Positions 52,727-63,284 of a stretch of DNA of 64,000 bases are shown here, piece after piece. Within the stretch, counting starts at the first letter, position 1, and every line of letters starts with the position of its first letter. Below the pieces are notes generated by a model, which saw only the letters and a list, made by a program, of their open reading frames with translations, did no database searches and was not told the origin of the DNA. The stretch is from Candidatus Paralachnospira sangeri (GTDB lineage: Bacteria; Bacillota; Clostridia; Lachnospirales; Lachnospiraceae), in the NCBI GenBank assembly GCA_904397815.1, contig CAJFOT010000033.1, positions 1-64,000 on the forward strand. Reading direction: 5' to 3'. The position numbers were made by a program, and so were the translations under genes.

Positions 52727-54184
52727 TCAGCAGCCGAACAATTTTTTCTTCCTCTGGATCATCTCATCCACTCTGGCAATATACTGTTCCACATCCTTCA
52801 CATTATCTGCCCGCTCGATCCTGACCATTCCCTGTCCGCTGCCCTCTGCGGGCTTCCACACCCGCTTCGTGGTGGCGCCGGCGCCCAGGGCCAGGATGCT
52901 CTGTTTTTCTTCCATGATGAGGATATTGTAGATGCCTGCCTTGCCCGGACGGGCATAGCCTACATTTTCCAGATTTCCGGCCATATTTTTCTGCCGGTAC
53001 AGATAGTAGGGGGACATCCCCATTTTCTCCGCATATCTGGCAGTCTGCTCCATCATCTCTTCTGTATTTTCCATTTTCATGCCGGCATACTGGTCCCACT
53101 GGAGGTTCAGCCGGGAGGCCCGCTTCAGGGCCAGGGAATGGACGGTCAGATTATCCGGCCCCAGGGGGAGAATGGCCTTCATCGTATTCTCCACATCCTC
53201 AGCCGTCTCCTGGGGCAATCCCAGGATCAGATCCATGTTAATATTGTCAAAGCCCATCTTTCTGGCCAGACGGAAGGCTTCCACCGTCTGCTCCACCGTA
53301 TGGCGCCTGCCAATCAGATCCAGGGTCTCCTGTTTCATCGTCTGGGGATTAATAGAAATCCGGTCTGCCGGGAACCGGCGGATGGCATCCAGTTTTTCCT
53401 CTGTGATGCTGTCCGGCCGTCCCGCCTCCACAGTCCACTCTTTCAGATCCTCCAGGGAAAAACTGTCCCGCAGCTTTCCCAGCAGCCGTTCCAGCTGGGA
53501 CGGCGTCAGGGTGGTGGGTGTTCCGCCGCCGATATAAATGGCATTCAGCTTTTTATCACGGAATGCCTCTGCTGTGTAGTCAATCTCCCGAAAAAGGCTG
53601 TCCAGATATTCATCCACCCGGGCCTCCCACCTGGACAGGGGATAGGAGGTAAAGGAACAGTACAGGCAGGTGGTAGGGCAAAAGGGGATGCCCACATACA
53701 GACTGTATCCCTGCTCATAGTCGATATCCTTCAGAATCTCCCGCTCTCTGTGGGCGATCTGGATGCTCAGCCGGGTTTTCTCCTCACTGGCATAATATTC
53801 ATCTTCCATATAAGCCCTGATCTCTTCATCAGAGCTGCCCGCCTCCAGCATGGCCATCGGAATCTTGGTGGGCCGGATGCCGGTCAGAGTCCCCCAGGGC
53901 AGCTGCCTGCCGGTATCCTCCCGGAACAGCTGATACAGCAGCCGCTTCAGAGCTGACTTCGTCCGGCTCCGGTCCATGCCGCCGGTCTGCACCTGCCGTT
54001 CCTCCTGCCTGCTCCCGGTGCGGAAGGTAACTGTGATACAGTCCGTCTCATAAAGAATCCGCAGGATTCTTTTACACCCTTCCTCCGTTCCCACCGTAAT
54101 CGGTTCTCCCGGATAGAAGGACATCAGCAGCCCGCGGATATCATATTCATAATTCTCATCATTAATAAAAATCAGGCCTGTCAT
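52727..54184 (-). CDS. hemZ: Coproporphyrinogen dehydrogenase HemZ (radical SAM)
   Basis: A HemN-like radical SAM enzyme of 485 residues, assigned to oxygen-independent oxidation of coproporphyrinogen III or a related heme-type reaction. An N-terminal domain of about 165 residues, typical of HemZ, precedes the SAM cluster motif CPTTCLYCSFTSYPL. The barrel includes AIYIGGGTPTTLTPSQLERL and INMDLILGLPQETAEDV, and the HemN C-terminal region has ALGAGATTKRVWKP. It starts at 54184, two bases from the upstream MBL gene, so the two are one transcript. No other heme synthesis genes are in view. Confidence 0.93.
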   Translation of the reverse strand: MTGLIFINDENYEYDIRGLLMSFYPGEPITVGTEEGCKRILRILYETDCITVTFRTGSRQEERQVQTGGMDRSRTKSALKRLLYQLFREDTGRQLPWGTLTGIRPTKIPMAMLEAGSSDEEIRAYMEDEYYASEEKTRLSIQIAHREREILKDIDYEQGYSLYVGIPFCPTTCLYCSFTSYPLSRWEARVDEYLDSLFREIDYTAEAFRDKKLNAIYIGGGTPTTLTPSQLERLLGKLRDSFSLEDLKEWTVEAGRPDSITEEKLDAIRRFPADRISINPQTMKQETLDLIGRRHTVEQTVEAFRLARKMGFDNINMDLILGLPQETAEDVENTMKAILPLGPDNLTVHSLALKRASRLNLQWDQYAGMKMENTEEMMEQTARYAEKMGMSPYYLYRQKNMAGNLENVGYARPGKAGIYNILIMEEKQSILALGAGATTKRVWKPAEGSGQGMVRIERADNVKDVEQYIARVDEMIQRKKKLFGC

Positions 54185-54185
54185 C

Positions 54186-54830
54186 TTAAAAGGCTCCTTT
54201 GCTCAGAGGGTTGTACACCCGCTCATGGCCGATGGTGGTCTCCTCCTGATGGCCGGGATAAACCATTACGTCCTCCGGCAGCACCAGCAGCTTTTCATTG
54301 ATCGACCGGGCGATCTCTCTGCCGCTGCCTGTAGGGAGGTCGATCCGCCCGTAGGATTCGCAGAAAAGGGTATCGCCGCAGAATAAGGCTCCTTCTTTTT
54401 CTATATAGTAAGATACGCCACCTACAGTATGGCCGGGAGTATAGATTGCCTGAACGGAAAATCCCGCTATCTGGAATACCTCCCCGTCCTTCAGCCACAC
54501 ATCCGCCTGAATGCTGGTGGGACGGCCGATCCACGCGCCGGACAGGTTCATCTGGCTGTCGGCCAGCAGCTCCCGCTCCTTCTCATGGGCATAAATCGGA
54601 ACGGCGAATTCCGTTTTCAGCTCCGGCACTGCCAGCATATGGTCAAAATGTCCGTGGGTCAGCAGAATCCCTTTCAGATCCAGCTTCTCCTCCCGGATCA
54701 CCCTGGAAATCTTTCTCGCCTCATCCCCAGGATCCACGACAAAGGCCTCCCGGCTGTCATCATCATAAGCCAGATAGCAGTTGGTCATCACCATGCCCAC
54801 TACCAGCTTCCGCACTCTCAGTTCTCCCAT
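54186..54830 (-). CDS. MBL-fold hydrolase, glyoxalase II-like
   Basis: A 214-residue metallo-beta-lactamase fold hydrolase. Metal motifs are LLTHGHFDHML, TPGHTVGGVSYYI, FCGDTLF and a final histidine in VYPGHQEETTIGHE. The pattern is that of the hydroxyacylglutathione hydrolase-like group, common between relA and hemZ in Firmicutes. The ATG at 54830 has AAGGAG upstream; the longer frame to 54902 has no ribosome site. The substrate is unknown. Confidence 0.9.
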   Translation of the reverse strand: MGELRVRKLVVGMVMTNCYLAYDDDSREAFVVDPGDEARKISRVIREEKLDLKGILLTHGHFDHMLAVPELKTEFAVPIYAHEKERELLADSQMNLSGAWIGRPTSIQADVWLKDGEVFQIAGFSVQAIYTPGHTVGGVSYYIEKEGALFCGDTLFCESYGRIDLPTGSGREIARSINEKLLVLPEDVMVYPGHQEETTIGHERVYNPLSKGAF

Positions 54831-54920
54831 TTTTTCTCCTTCCTGGCGCACCTGCCGCTCCACGCCTGCTGCCCGCCGCCTTCCGCAGTCCGGAAATTCC
54901 AAACCTGTCCGCAGGCAGCG

Positions 54921-57254
54921 TCAGTTGCCGGCACGCTCAATATCTATTACGCTCTCTACCTTCATCAGTTTAGCGATCAGCTGATTCAGCTCCTCCACAC
55001 CTTTCGTATCGAAAGTCATAGTAATGGTAGCCATCCCCTGCTTGCTGGTGCGCACATTCATCGACGTAATATCAATCTTTCTTTCTGTGAAGATTTTGGA
55101 TACATCGACAAAAATACCAATACGATTGTGAGCATAAATCACGATTTCAGCTGTAAACAGTTCTGTATCCGTTCCGGACTCCGGCTGCTCCCACTCGGCA
55201 TCAATCAGTCTGGCCCGCTCCATCTCGGGCAGATTCAGGATATTGATGCAGTCCGTACGGTGAATGGAAATGCCGCGCCCTCTGGTCACAAAACCGATAA
55301 TTTCATCTCCCGGCACCGGATTGCAGCATCTGGAACAACGGACAGAAAGATCATGAAGCCCCTTCACCACAATGCCGGTATGCGCTTTTCCTTTTGCTGC
55401 TTTTGCCGCAGCGGCTGACACAGAAGCCACAGAAGAAGGGGATGCGCTGGCAGATTCCAGACTTTCCAGCACAGCCGCGTCTGTCAGCTTGGCATTCTTC
55501 TTGTCATACTCTTCCTGCAGCTTGTTGACCACCTGGCCTTCCTTCAGGCCGCCGTGGCCGATGGCCGCCAGAACTGCGTCCCAGTCCCGGAAGCCGTATT
55601 TTCTTAACACTTTTTCAATCAGCTCCGGCTTGGAAATCTCCGGAAAATTTATACTTTTTGACTTGCAGTATTTGTCGACCAGTTCCTTGCCCTTCAGAAT
55701 ATTTTCCTCTTTGAACTGGGATTTGAACCACTGATTGATTTTATTTCTGGCCTGGGAGCTTTTCACGATCTTTAGCCAGTCTCTGCTGGGCCCCTTGGAG
55801 TTCTGGGAGGTGATAATCTCCACTCTGTCTCCGGTCTGGAGAACATACTCAATGGGAACCAGCTTTCCGTTCACCCTGGCTCCTACCATTTTGTTGCCCA
55901 CGGCGCTGTGGATGCTGTAGGCGAAATCAATGGTGCTGGAACCTACCGGCAGAGTTTTCACATCGCCGGTGGGAGTAAAGCAGTAGACACTGTCAGAAAA
56001 GAGATCCAGGTCATTTTTAATGGAACTCATAAACTCCTTGTTGTCCGACATATCCCGCTGCCACTCCAGGATCTGCCGCAGCCAGCTCAGCTTCTCCGCC
56101 TCGCTCTCGGAGATATTCTTTCCCGATACGCCCTCCTTGTACTTCCAGTGAGCGGCGATACCATATTCCGCTGTCCTATGCATCTCCCAGGTACGGATCT
56201 GGATCTCAAAAGGCTGCCCCGTACTGCCGATCAGCGTGGTGTGAAGAGACTGGTACATATTAGGCTTCGGCATGGCGATGTAATCCTTAAATCTTCCCGG
56301 AATCGGCTTATACATCTCGTGGATTACGCCCAGAGCCGCATAACAGTCTTTCACAGTATCTACGATAATGCGGACCGCAAACAGATCATAGATCTGATCC
56401 AGTGTTTTGTCCTGGTTCACCATTTTCCGGTAAATGCTGAAAAAATGCTTTACCCGGCCGGATACCTCCGCTTTAATAGAGGCGGTTTTCATATGTTCGC
56501 TGACCTCGTCCACGATCTGCTGTACAAACTGCTCTCTGGCTTCCTTCTTCTGGTTGACACTTTCCACCAGATTCCGATAAACCTCAGGCTCCAGATATTT
56601 CAGAGACAGATCATCCAGCTCGATCTTGATTTTGGAGATACCCAGCCGCTGGGCGATGGGTGCATAAATGTCCATCGTCTCCCTGGCTTTCTCCTTCTGT
56701 TTTTCCGGCCTCATATACTGGAGTGTGCGCATATTATGGAGGCGGTCTGCCAGCTTAATCAGAATTACCCGGATATCCTTTGCCATAGCCAGAAACATTT
56801 TCCGCAGGTTCTCCGCCTGGATCTCCACCTTGTCGGCGGACCAGGACAGCTGCGTCAGCTTGGTGACGCCGTCTACCAGCAAGGCCACCTCCTCGCCGAA
56901 CATCCGCTTTACATCTTCCGAGGTAACGTCAGTATCCTCAACCACATCATGGAGAATTCCGGCAATGATACTTTCTTTATCCAGTTCCAGTTCTGCCAGG
57001 ATAATAGCCACACACAGGGGATGGATAATATAAGGTTCCCCTGATTTGCGCAGCTGTCCGTTATGCGCTTTCACCGCCAGCTGATACGCCTTCTCCACCA
57101 TCGTTGTATCATCAGAAGGATGATATTTGTGAATCCGGTCAATCAGTTCAGAAAACAGCTTCTCCGGACTGGAACAATCCTTCGGAAGCTCTACCGGTTC
57201 TACTGTTCCTTTCAAATGACTGCTATTTTTTTCAGAAAAATCTCGTTCCGGCAT
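54921..57254 (-). CDS. relA: Bifunctional (p)ppGpp synthetase/hydrolase
   Basis: Makes and degrades the stringent-response alarmone, 777 residues. It has an HD hydrolase domain (HD pair at about 102-103 in LHDVVEDTD), a synthetase domain (YDLFAVRIIVDTVKDCYA, MPKPNMYQSLHTT), a TGS domain (YCFTPTGDVKTLPVGSSTID), a helical/zinc-finger segment (SVRCSRCCNPVPGDEIIGF) and a C-terminal ACT domain (FVDVSKIFTERKIDITSMN). The intact HD motif implies hydrolysis as well as synthesis. The ATG at 57254 follows AGGAGGG. Its promoter lies at 57292-57320. Confidence 0.96.
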   Translation of the reverse strand: MPERDFSEKNSSHLKGTVEPVELPKDCSSPEKLFSELIDRIHKYHPSDDTTMVEKAYQLAVKAHNGQLRKSGEPYIIHPLCVAIILAELELDKESIIAGILHDVVEDTDVTSEDVKRMFGEEVALLVDGVTKLTQLSWSADKVEIQAENLRKMFLAMAKDIRVILIKLADRLHNMRTLQYMRPEKQKEKARETMDIYAPIAQRLGISKIKIELDDLSLKYLEPEVYRNLVESVNQKKEAREQFVQQIVDEVSEHMKTASIKAEVSGRVKHFFSIYRKMVNQDKTLDQIYDLFAVRIIVDTVKDCYAALGVIHEMYKPIPGRFKDYIAMPKPNMYQSLHTTLIGSTGQPFEIQIRTWEMHRTAEYGIAAHWKYKEGVSGKNISESEAEKLSWLRQILEWQRDMSDNKEFMSSIKNDLDLFSDSVYCFTPTGDVKTLPVGSSTIDFAYSIHSAVGNKMVGARVNGKLVPIEYVLQTGDRVEIITSQNSKGPSRDWLKIVKSSQARNKINQWFKSQFKEENILKGKELVDKYCKSKSINFPEISKPELIEKVLRKYGFRDWDAVLAAIGHGGLKEGQVVNKLQEEYDKKNAKLTDAAVLESLESASASPSSVASVSAAAAKAAKGKAHTGIVVKGLHDLSVRCSRCCNPVPGDEIIGFVTRGRGISIHRTDCINILNLPEMERARLIDAEWEQPESGTDTELFTAEIVIYAHNRIGIFVDVSKIFTERKIDITSMNVRTSKQGMATITMTFDTKGVEELNQLIAKLMKVESVIDIERAGN

Positions 57255-57291
57255 TCTCTCACCCTCCTGTCAGAAAATATGTATGGTAAAC

Positions 57292-57320
57292 ATTATAATG
57301 ACAATTATATAAAAAATCAA
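57292..57320 (-). promoter_or_regulatory. Promoter of relA
   Basis: Minus strand TTGATT (57315-57320), a 17-base spacer and TATAAT (57292-57297), 38 bases before the relA start. Confidence 0.78.
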
Positions 57321-57462
57321 ATCATTTCTTGTAAAATCCTTCCGACCGCGTATATTTGCGGCATTCAGGAGCGATATATGAGGTAATAAAAGAAGTACCG
57401 CACATGTCAATACTGTGCAGTACTCCTGTAACTTCTTACGTATCCGCCGCGCCTGCTGTATG

Positions 57463-58452
<990 letters not shown>

Positions 58453-58494
58453 TCAACGCCAGTTTTCTCTCAATCTTTATTATCAATCCTTATT

Positions 58495-61400
58495 CTAATG
58501 CATTTTCCAAAGATTTTCAATTGACTTTTCCACTACTTTGACATTGCTTTGCCCGTACTTTTTTTGTAATTCTGCTAAAATATCTTCCTGAATCAGAATG
58601 TTCCTGGAAGGGGGCAGACGCTTCATTCCCCGCTCTTTCGCCAGATAAATCACCACGGAGCTGTCCCCGTCTGATGAGGACAGAAACTGAAACAGACCCG
58701 CTTCCTCCCGGATATAAGCTTCCTTATCCGGGAACTGAATCCATACTTCTCTCGGAACCTCGTCAAAGGGAATGATCTTCACACAGATCAGCTTCGCCTG
58801 GTTTTCCCCGTCAGCAGATACCCTTCCTCTGATGAATACTTTCCGGTCTGTCTCCAGCATAGGGCGATAAGTTTCATAATCCTTAGGAAAGATGATCACC
58901 TCCACGCTGCCGGCCAGATCTTCAATCGTAACAAAGGCCATCATCTGGTTATTCTTCGTTGCCTTCACAGTCTTTCCTGTAATCATGCCGCCGATGGTCA
59001 CATAAGTTCCATCCCTGACTTCCGTCTGGCCGGTCTCTTCATCCAGATAAAAATCTGTCGTAACCGCCGTAACATTTTTGCGCCACAGACCCTCACAGGC
59101 TTCCATGGGATGACCGCTGATATAGATGCCCAGCACTTCTTTCTCGAAGGCCAGAATCACATCCTTATCATACTCTCCCACATCAGGCATAGGCATCTCA
59201 TACTGCTCTGCCTCCTCCGGGGCTACCAGGTCGAACAGACTCATCTGCCCGGAAATTTCTGTTTTCTGCTCCCGGTTCTTCCGCTCCAGCAGTTCTGCGT
59301 ACATCATCAGTTTCTGCTTCCTGGTCCCGGGCAGACTGTCCAGCGCGCCGGCTTTAATGAGGTTTTCCAGAATCCGCTTGTTCATCTCCTTGTGGTTCAC
59401 CCGGTAGATAAAATCCTTCAGGCTGGCAAAAGGGCCGTTTGCCGTCCGCTCCTCCACGATTCCGTCCACCACGCTTCTGCCCACGCTTTTGATGGCAGAC
59501 AGGCCGTATCGGATCTGGCCGTTGGATACGGAGAAATCCCACTCGCCTTCGTTGATGTCCGGCGGCAGGATGCCGATGCCCATCTGGCGGCAGGTCAGGA
59601 TGTATTCTGATACCTTGGCGGAAAAGTCAATAACGGAGGTCATCAGGGCCGCCATAAATTCCACCGGGTAATAATATTTCAGATACGCCGTCTGGTATGC
59701 CACCACCGCGTAAGCCGCCGCATGAGATTTATTGAAGGCATACTTGGCGAAATCAATCATCTCTTCATAGATCGTATTAGCAGTTTTCTCAGGAATCCCG
59801 CGGTTTATGCAGCCTTCCACCCCTTCCTCGGGATTTCCGTAAACGAAATTGTGCCGCTCCTTCTCCATGACACTGGCTTTCTTTTTCGACATAGCCCGCC
59901 GCACCAGATCGCTCCGTCCCAGAGAGTAACCGCCCAGGTCACGGACAATCTGCATCACCTGCTCCTGATAAACGATGCAGCCGTAGGTAGGCTCCAAAAT
60001 GGGCCGCAGGGCATCACAGTCATAAGTAATGCTGTCCGGATTATTTTTCCCTTTCAGATACTTGGGGATAAAATCCATCGGGCCGGGACGGTACAGAGAG
60101 ATTCCGGCGATAATATCCTCCAGAGTCTGGGGCTTCAGCTCCTTCATGAAACTTTTCATGCCGCTGCTTTCCAGCTGGAACACACCTTCCGTCTTTCCGG
60201 TGCCGATGGAATCCATCACTCTTTTATCATCATAATCAATATCGTCAATAGACAGGATATGGCCGTCTCGGTTTACCAGATGCTCCGCGTTCTGGATCAC
60301 CGTCAGAGTCCGCAGGCCCAGGAAATCCATCTTCAGCAGCCCCAGTTCTTCCAGAGTGGTCATGGTAAACTGGGTGGTGATGGAGCCGTCCGCCGCCCTG
60401 GACAGAGGCACATACTCATCAATGGGCGCCTTGCTGATCACTACGCCGGCGGCATGCATGGAAGTATGACGGGGCAGCCCTTCCAGACGCTTGGACATAT
60501 CGATGAGGTAATGTACCTTCTCATCGTTCTCATACATTTTCCGCAGCTCCGGATTCACCTTCAGAGCCCGGTCAATGGTGATATTCAGTTCCTGAGGAAT
60601 CATTTTCGCAATGGTGTCACAGAAAGAATAGGGGTAATCCAGCACCCGTCCCACATCCCGGACCACCGCCTTGGCCGCCATGGTACCGAAGGTGACGATC
60701 TGCACCACCCGGTCCTTCCCGTATTTTTCCACCACATAGTCAATCACTTCCTGACGCCGCTCGAAGCAGAAATCCACATCGATATCCGGCATGGATACCC
60801 GCTCCGGGTTCAGGAACCGCTCAAACAGCAGCTGGTATTTAATGGGATCAATGCTGGTGATTTCCAGGCAATAAGCCACTACGCTTCCGGCGGCAGACCC
60901 TCTGCCCGGCCCTACCATAATATCATGAGAACGGGCATAGTGAATGAAATCCCAGACAATCAGAAAATAATCCACATATCCCATAGAGCGGATCACATCC
61001 AATTCATACCGAAGCCGGTCCGCCACCTCTTCCGGACCATCGGGATACCGTTTCTGAAAGCCTTCCCAGCAGAGCTGGTTCAGGTATTCCCAGGCAGACA
61101 GTCCGCCGGGAACATCATATTCCGGCAGCTTGGTGACACCGAACTCAATCTCCACATTGCACCGCTCGGCAATCTTATGGGTATTCTCAAGCGCTTCCGG
61201 CGCATAGGGAAAAAGAGAGGCCATCTCCGCCTCAGATTTGCAGTAATACTGCCCTCCTTCATACCGCAGCCGGTCCTCGTCCGCCACCTTCTTTCCGGTC
61301 TGAATGCAGAGGAGAATGTCATGGGCAGGGGCATCCTCCGCGTAAGTATAATGAATATCATTGGTCGCCACCAGGCCGATGCCCAGTTCCTCATGCATCC

Positions 61401-61974
61401 GCAGCAGGCCGGCATTCACCGTTTTCTGCTGGGGGATGCCATGATCCTGAAGTTCCAGAAAAAAATTGCCCTTCCCGAAAATTTTCTCATATTTCTGTGC
61501 CGACTGTTTCGCTTTCTCATACATCCCACGTATCAGAAAGCCTGGAATCTCCCCCGCCAGGCAGGCACTTAGCGCAATAATTCCCTCGTGGTACTCCTCC
61601 AGTACCTCATCGTCTACCCTGGGCTTATAATAAAATCCTTCGGTAAATCCTTTGGACACAATCTTCATCAAATTGTGGTAGCCGATATCATTCTCCGCCA
61701 GCAGCACCATATGGTGATAGCGCTCATCTCCGGAACTTTTCTCTCGTTCGAACCGGGAGCCAGGCGCTACGTAAATCTCACAGCCGATGATCGGCTTAAT
61801 CTCCGCCTCTTTGCAGGCGCGGTAAAAATCAATGACACCATACATAACGCCATGATCTGTAATCGCCAGGCTGTCCATGCCCAGCTTCTTCGCCTGGAAG
61901 GGAAGCTCCTGAATCTTGCTGGAGCCGTCCAGCAGGCTGTATTCCGTATGAACATGCAGATGTGTAAACGCCAT
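58495..61974 (-). CDS. dnaE: DNA polymerase III alpha subunit (DnaE type)
   Basis: A replicative polymerase of the C family, 1,159 residues. An N-terminal PHP domain (FTHLHVHTEYSLLDGSS) leads into the polymerase core with the catalytic pair in MPDIDVDF (about residue 395). Further core segments are YGKDRVVQIVTFGTMAAKA and TYGCIVYQEQVMQI. A helix-hairpin-helix region (ERTANGPFASLKDFIYRV) and a C-terminal OB fold (ITGKTVKATKNNQMMAFVTI) follow. There is no exonuclease domain, so it is DnaE rather than PolC. The ATG at 61974 follows GGGAGG; the longer frame to 62040 runs through the upstream terminator and is rejected. Confidence 0.96.
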   Translation of the reverse strand: MAFTHLHVHTEYSLLDGSSKIQELPFQAKKLGMDSLAITDHGVMYGVIDFYRACKEAEIKPIIGCEIYVAPGSRFEREKSSGDERYHHMVLLAENDIGYHNLMKIVSKGFTEGFYYKPRVDDEVLEEYHEGIIALSACLAGEIPGFLIRGMYEKAKQSAQKYEKIFGKGNFFLELQDHGIPQQKTVNAGLLRMHEELGIGLVATNDIHYTYAEDAPAHDILLCIQTGKKVADEDRLRYEGGQYYCKSEAEMASLFPYAPEALENTHKIAERCNVEIEFGVTKLPEYDVPGGLSAWEYLNQLCWEGFQKRYPDGPEEVADRLRYELDVIRSMGYVDYFLIVWDFIHYARSHDIMVGPGRGSAAGSVVAYCLEITSIDPIKYQLLFERFLNPERVSMPDIDVDFCFERRQEVIDYVVEKYGKDRVVQIVTFGTMAAKAVVRDVGRVLDYPYSFCDTIAKMIPQELNITIDRALKVNPELRKMYENDEKVHYLIDMSKRLEGLPRHTSMHAAGVVISKAPIDEYVPLSRAADGSITTQFTMTTLEELGLLKMDFLGLRTLTVIQNAEHLVNRDGHILSIDDIDYDDKRVMDSIGTGKTEGVFQLESSGMKSFMKELKPQTLEDIIAGISLYRPGPMDFIPKYLKGKNNPDSITYDCDALRPILEPTYGCIVYQEQVMQIVRDLGGYSLGRSDLVRRAMSKKKASVMEKERHNFVYGNPEEGVEGCINRGIPEKTANTIYEEMIDFAKYAFNKSHAAAYAVVAYQTAYLKYYYPVEFMAALMTSVIDFSAKVSEYILTCRQMGIGILPPDINEGEWDFSVSNGQIRYGLSAIKSVGRSVVDGIVEERTANGPFASLKDFIYRVNHKEMNKRILENLIKAGALDSLPGTRKQKLMMYAELLERKNREQKTEISGQMSLFDLVAPEEAEQYEMPMPDVGEYDKDVILAFEKEVLGIYISGHPMEACEGLWRKNVTAVTTDFYLDEETGQTEVRDGTYVTIGGMITGKTVKATKNNQMMAFVTIEDLAGSVEVIIFPKDYETYRPMLETDRKVFIRGRVSADGENQAKLICVKIIPFDEVPREVWIQFPDKEAYIREEAGLFQFLSSSDGDSSVVIYLAKERGMKRLPPSRNILIQEDILAELQKKYGQSNVKVVEKSIENLWKMH

Positions 61975-61999
61975 GGAAATCCTCCCTTTTATATTATAT

Positions 62000-62044
62000 A
62001 AAAATAAAAAAGGTATTGTCTTTGGCGCAGCCATCGACAATACC
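62000..62044 (-). terminator. Terminator between the HPr-like gene and dnaE
   Basis: Minus strand GGTATTGTC (62036-62044) pairs with GACAATACC (62012-62020), followed by TTTTTTATTTTT. It would separate the whiA/HPr-like transcript from dnaE. Confidence 0.9.
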
Positions 62045-62064
62045 TGTGTGAGCCTTTTGTGTAT

Positions 62065-62319
62065 TTAATCAGCACTTAAATACTCTTCGATTTTCTCAAT
62101 GGCAGCTGTCTCGTCCTCGCCATCCACGGATACCTGAACCTGTGCTCCCGGACCCAGATCCAGCGTCATCATTCCCATGATGCTCTTAGCATTGACTTTC
62201 TTATTGCCAGTACCTACGTAGATTGAGCTCTCAAATTGGCTGGCAATCTGTACAAATAATGCTACCGGCCGCGCGTCAAGGCCTGCCGGCTTGCCAATTT
62301 TGATCGTCTTTGTTACCAT
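62065..62319 (-). CDS. HPr-like protein lacking the catalytic histidine (Crh-like)
   Basis: An 84-residue HPr-fold protein. The phosphorylation site loop reads PAGLDARPVA, so position 15, histidine in HPr, is aspartate. It therefore cannot carry phosphate in the sugar phosphotransferase chain. The regulatory serine is kept exactly at position 46 (AKSIMGMMTL), the site used by HPr kinase. This matches the pattern of Bacillus Crh, which has Gln at 15 and serves only in catabolite repression. Like crh it directly follows whiA. The start ATG at 62319 has GAGGAGG upstream and lies 44 bases inside the whiA frame. Confidence 0.9.
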   Translation of the reverse strand: MVTKTIKIGKPAGLDARPVALFVQIASQFESSIYVGTGNKKVNAKSIMGMMTLDLGPGAQVQVSVDGEDETAAIEKIEEYLSAD

Positions 62320-63274
62320 ATTGATCCTCCTCGTTTTCTCTAATGCTGTCGGCTATCATTCTCAATTTTCTCAGCCTGTGGTTCACTCCGGACTTTCCTA
62401 CCGGGGGACTTAACGCGCTGCCCAGCTCCTTCAGCGTGGCATCGGGATATTCCAGGCGGGCCAGGGCAGTCTGTTCCAGTTCTTCCGGCAGTTTTTCAAG
62501 TCCAATTTTGTTTCTGATTAGTTTTATATCATTAATCTGCCCTACGGCAGCTGATACCGTTTTGTTGATGTTTGCGGTTTCACAGTTCACCTGTCTGTTC
62601 ACCGCCCCGCTGATCTCCTTCAGAATCCGCACATTTTCCAGATCCATCAGGGACAGATGGGCCTCCATCACATTCAGAATGTCCACAATCTGACGGCCTT
62701 CTTTAATATACAGTACAAAATATTTCTTTCTGGCCACAATCTTCGCGTCAATATCAAAGGAAGCAATCATCTCCTGAAGCGCTCCGGCTTTTTTTTCGCT
62801 GGTGAAAACAATCTCCAGGTGATAAGACTTCCGGGGATCAGTCACAGATCCCGATGAAAGAAAAGCCCCCCGGATAAACGCTCTCTTACAGCAGGAACTC
62901 TGCACCAGCAGACCGTTGACCAGAAAGTCCCTGTCTCCCATGTTTCCTGTCTGTCCTTCCAGCTTCAGCGCCTCTGTCACCCGCAGGACATCCTCCTGTT
63001 CCTGCACAGCAACAGTATAAACCCTGCTCTTTTTCAAATATGCGTTCCTGCGAACAGCCGTATCAGATATTATACTAAATGTTTTTTTCATTAAAGTAAA
63101 GTACTTTTTTGCAACAGAAAAATTTTCTGTATGAACCACCAGTATTTTTCTTCCATGAAATTCTGTCAGTCTGCCGCACAGGCTGACAATCGCGGCGATC
63201 TCTGCAATCTGGCAGTGGCGGGCGCTCCCAATATGCTGAACCAGTTCTTCCTTTACCTGGCTGGAAAATGACAT
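62276..63274 (-). CDS. whiA: DNA-binding protein WhiA
   Basis: Homologue of the WhiA sporulation/cell-division factor, 332 residues. The N-terminal LAGLIDADG-like fold without nuclease residues includes IAAIVSLCGRLTEFHGRK and RAFIRGAFLSSGSVTDPRK. The C-terminal helix-turn-helix carries LPEELEQTALARLEYPDATLK-type spacing (cut here at 20) and GKSGVNHRLRKLRMIADSI. The last 20 residues extend past the usual end into the HPr-like gene (44-base overlap). The ATG at 63274 has GAGGTGATGG upstream and follows murB by ten bases. Confidence 0.94.
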   Translation of the reverse strand: MSFSSQVKEELVQHIGSARHCQIAEIAAIVSLCGRLTEFHGRKILVVHTENFSVAKKYFTLMKKTFSIISDTAVRRNAYLKKSRVYTVAVQEQEDVLRVTEALKLEGQTGNMGDRDFLVNGLLVQSSCCKRAFIRGAFLSSGSVTDPRKSYHLEIVFTSEKKAGALQEMIASFDIDAKIVARKKYFVLYIKEGRQIVDILNVMEAHLSLMDLENVRILKEISGAVNRQVNCETANINKTVSAAVGQINDIKLIRNKIGLEKLPEELEQTALARLEYPDATLKELGSALSPPVGKSGVNHRLRKLRMIADSIRENEEDQYGNKDDQNWQAGRP

Positions 63275-63284
63275 TTCCATCACC

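Noticed and set aside
59722-61572. Long plus-strand frame opposite dnaE (616 codons)
   Set aside because: It is antisense to a well-conserved gene, His/Gln/Arg-rich as typical of shadow frames, and has no family match that I can see.
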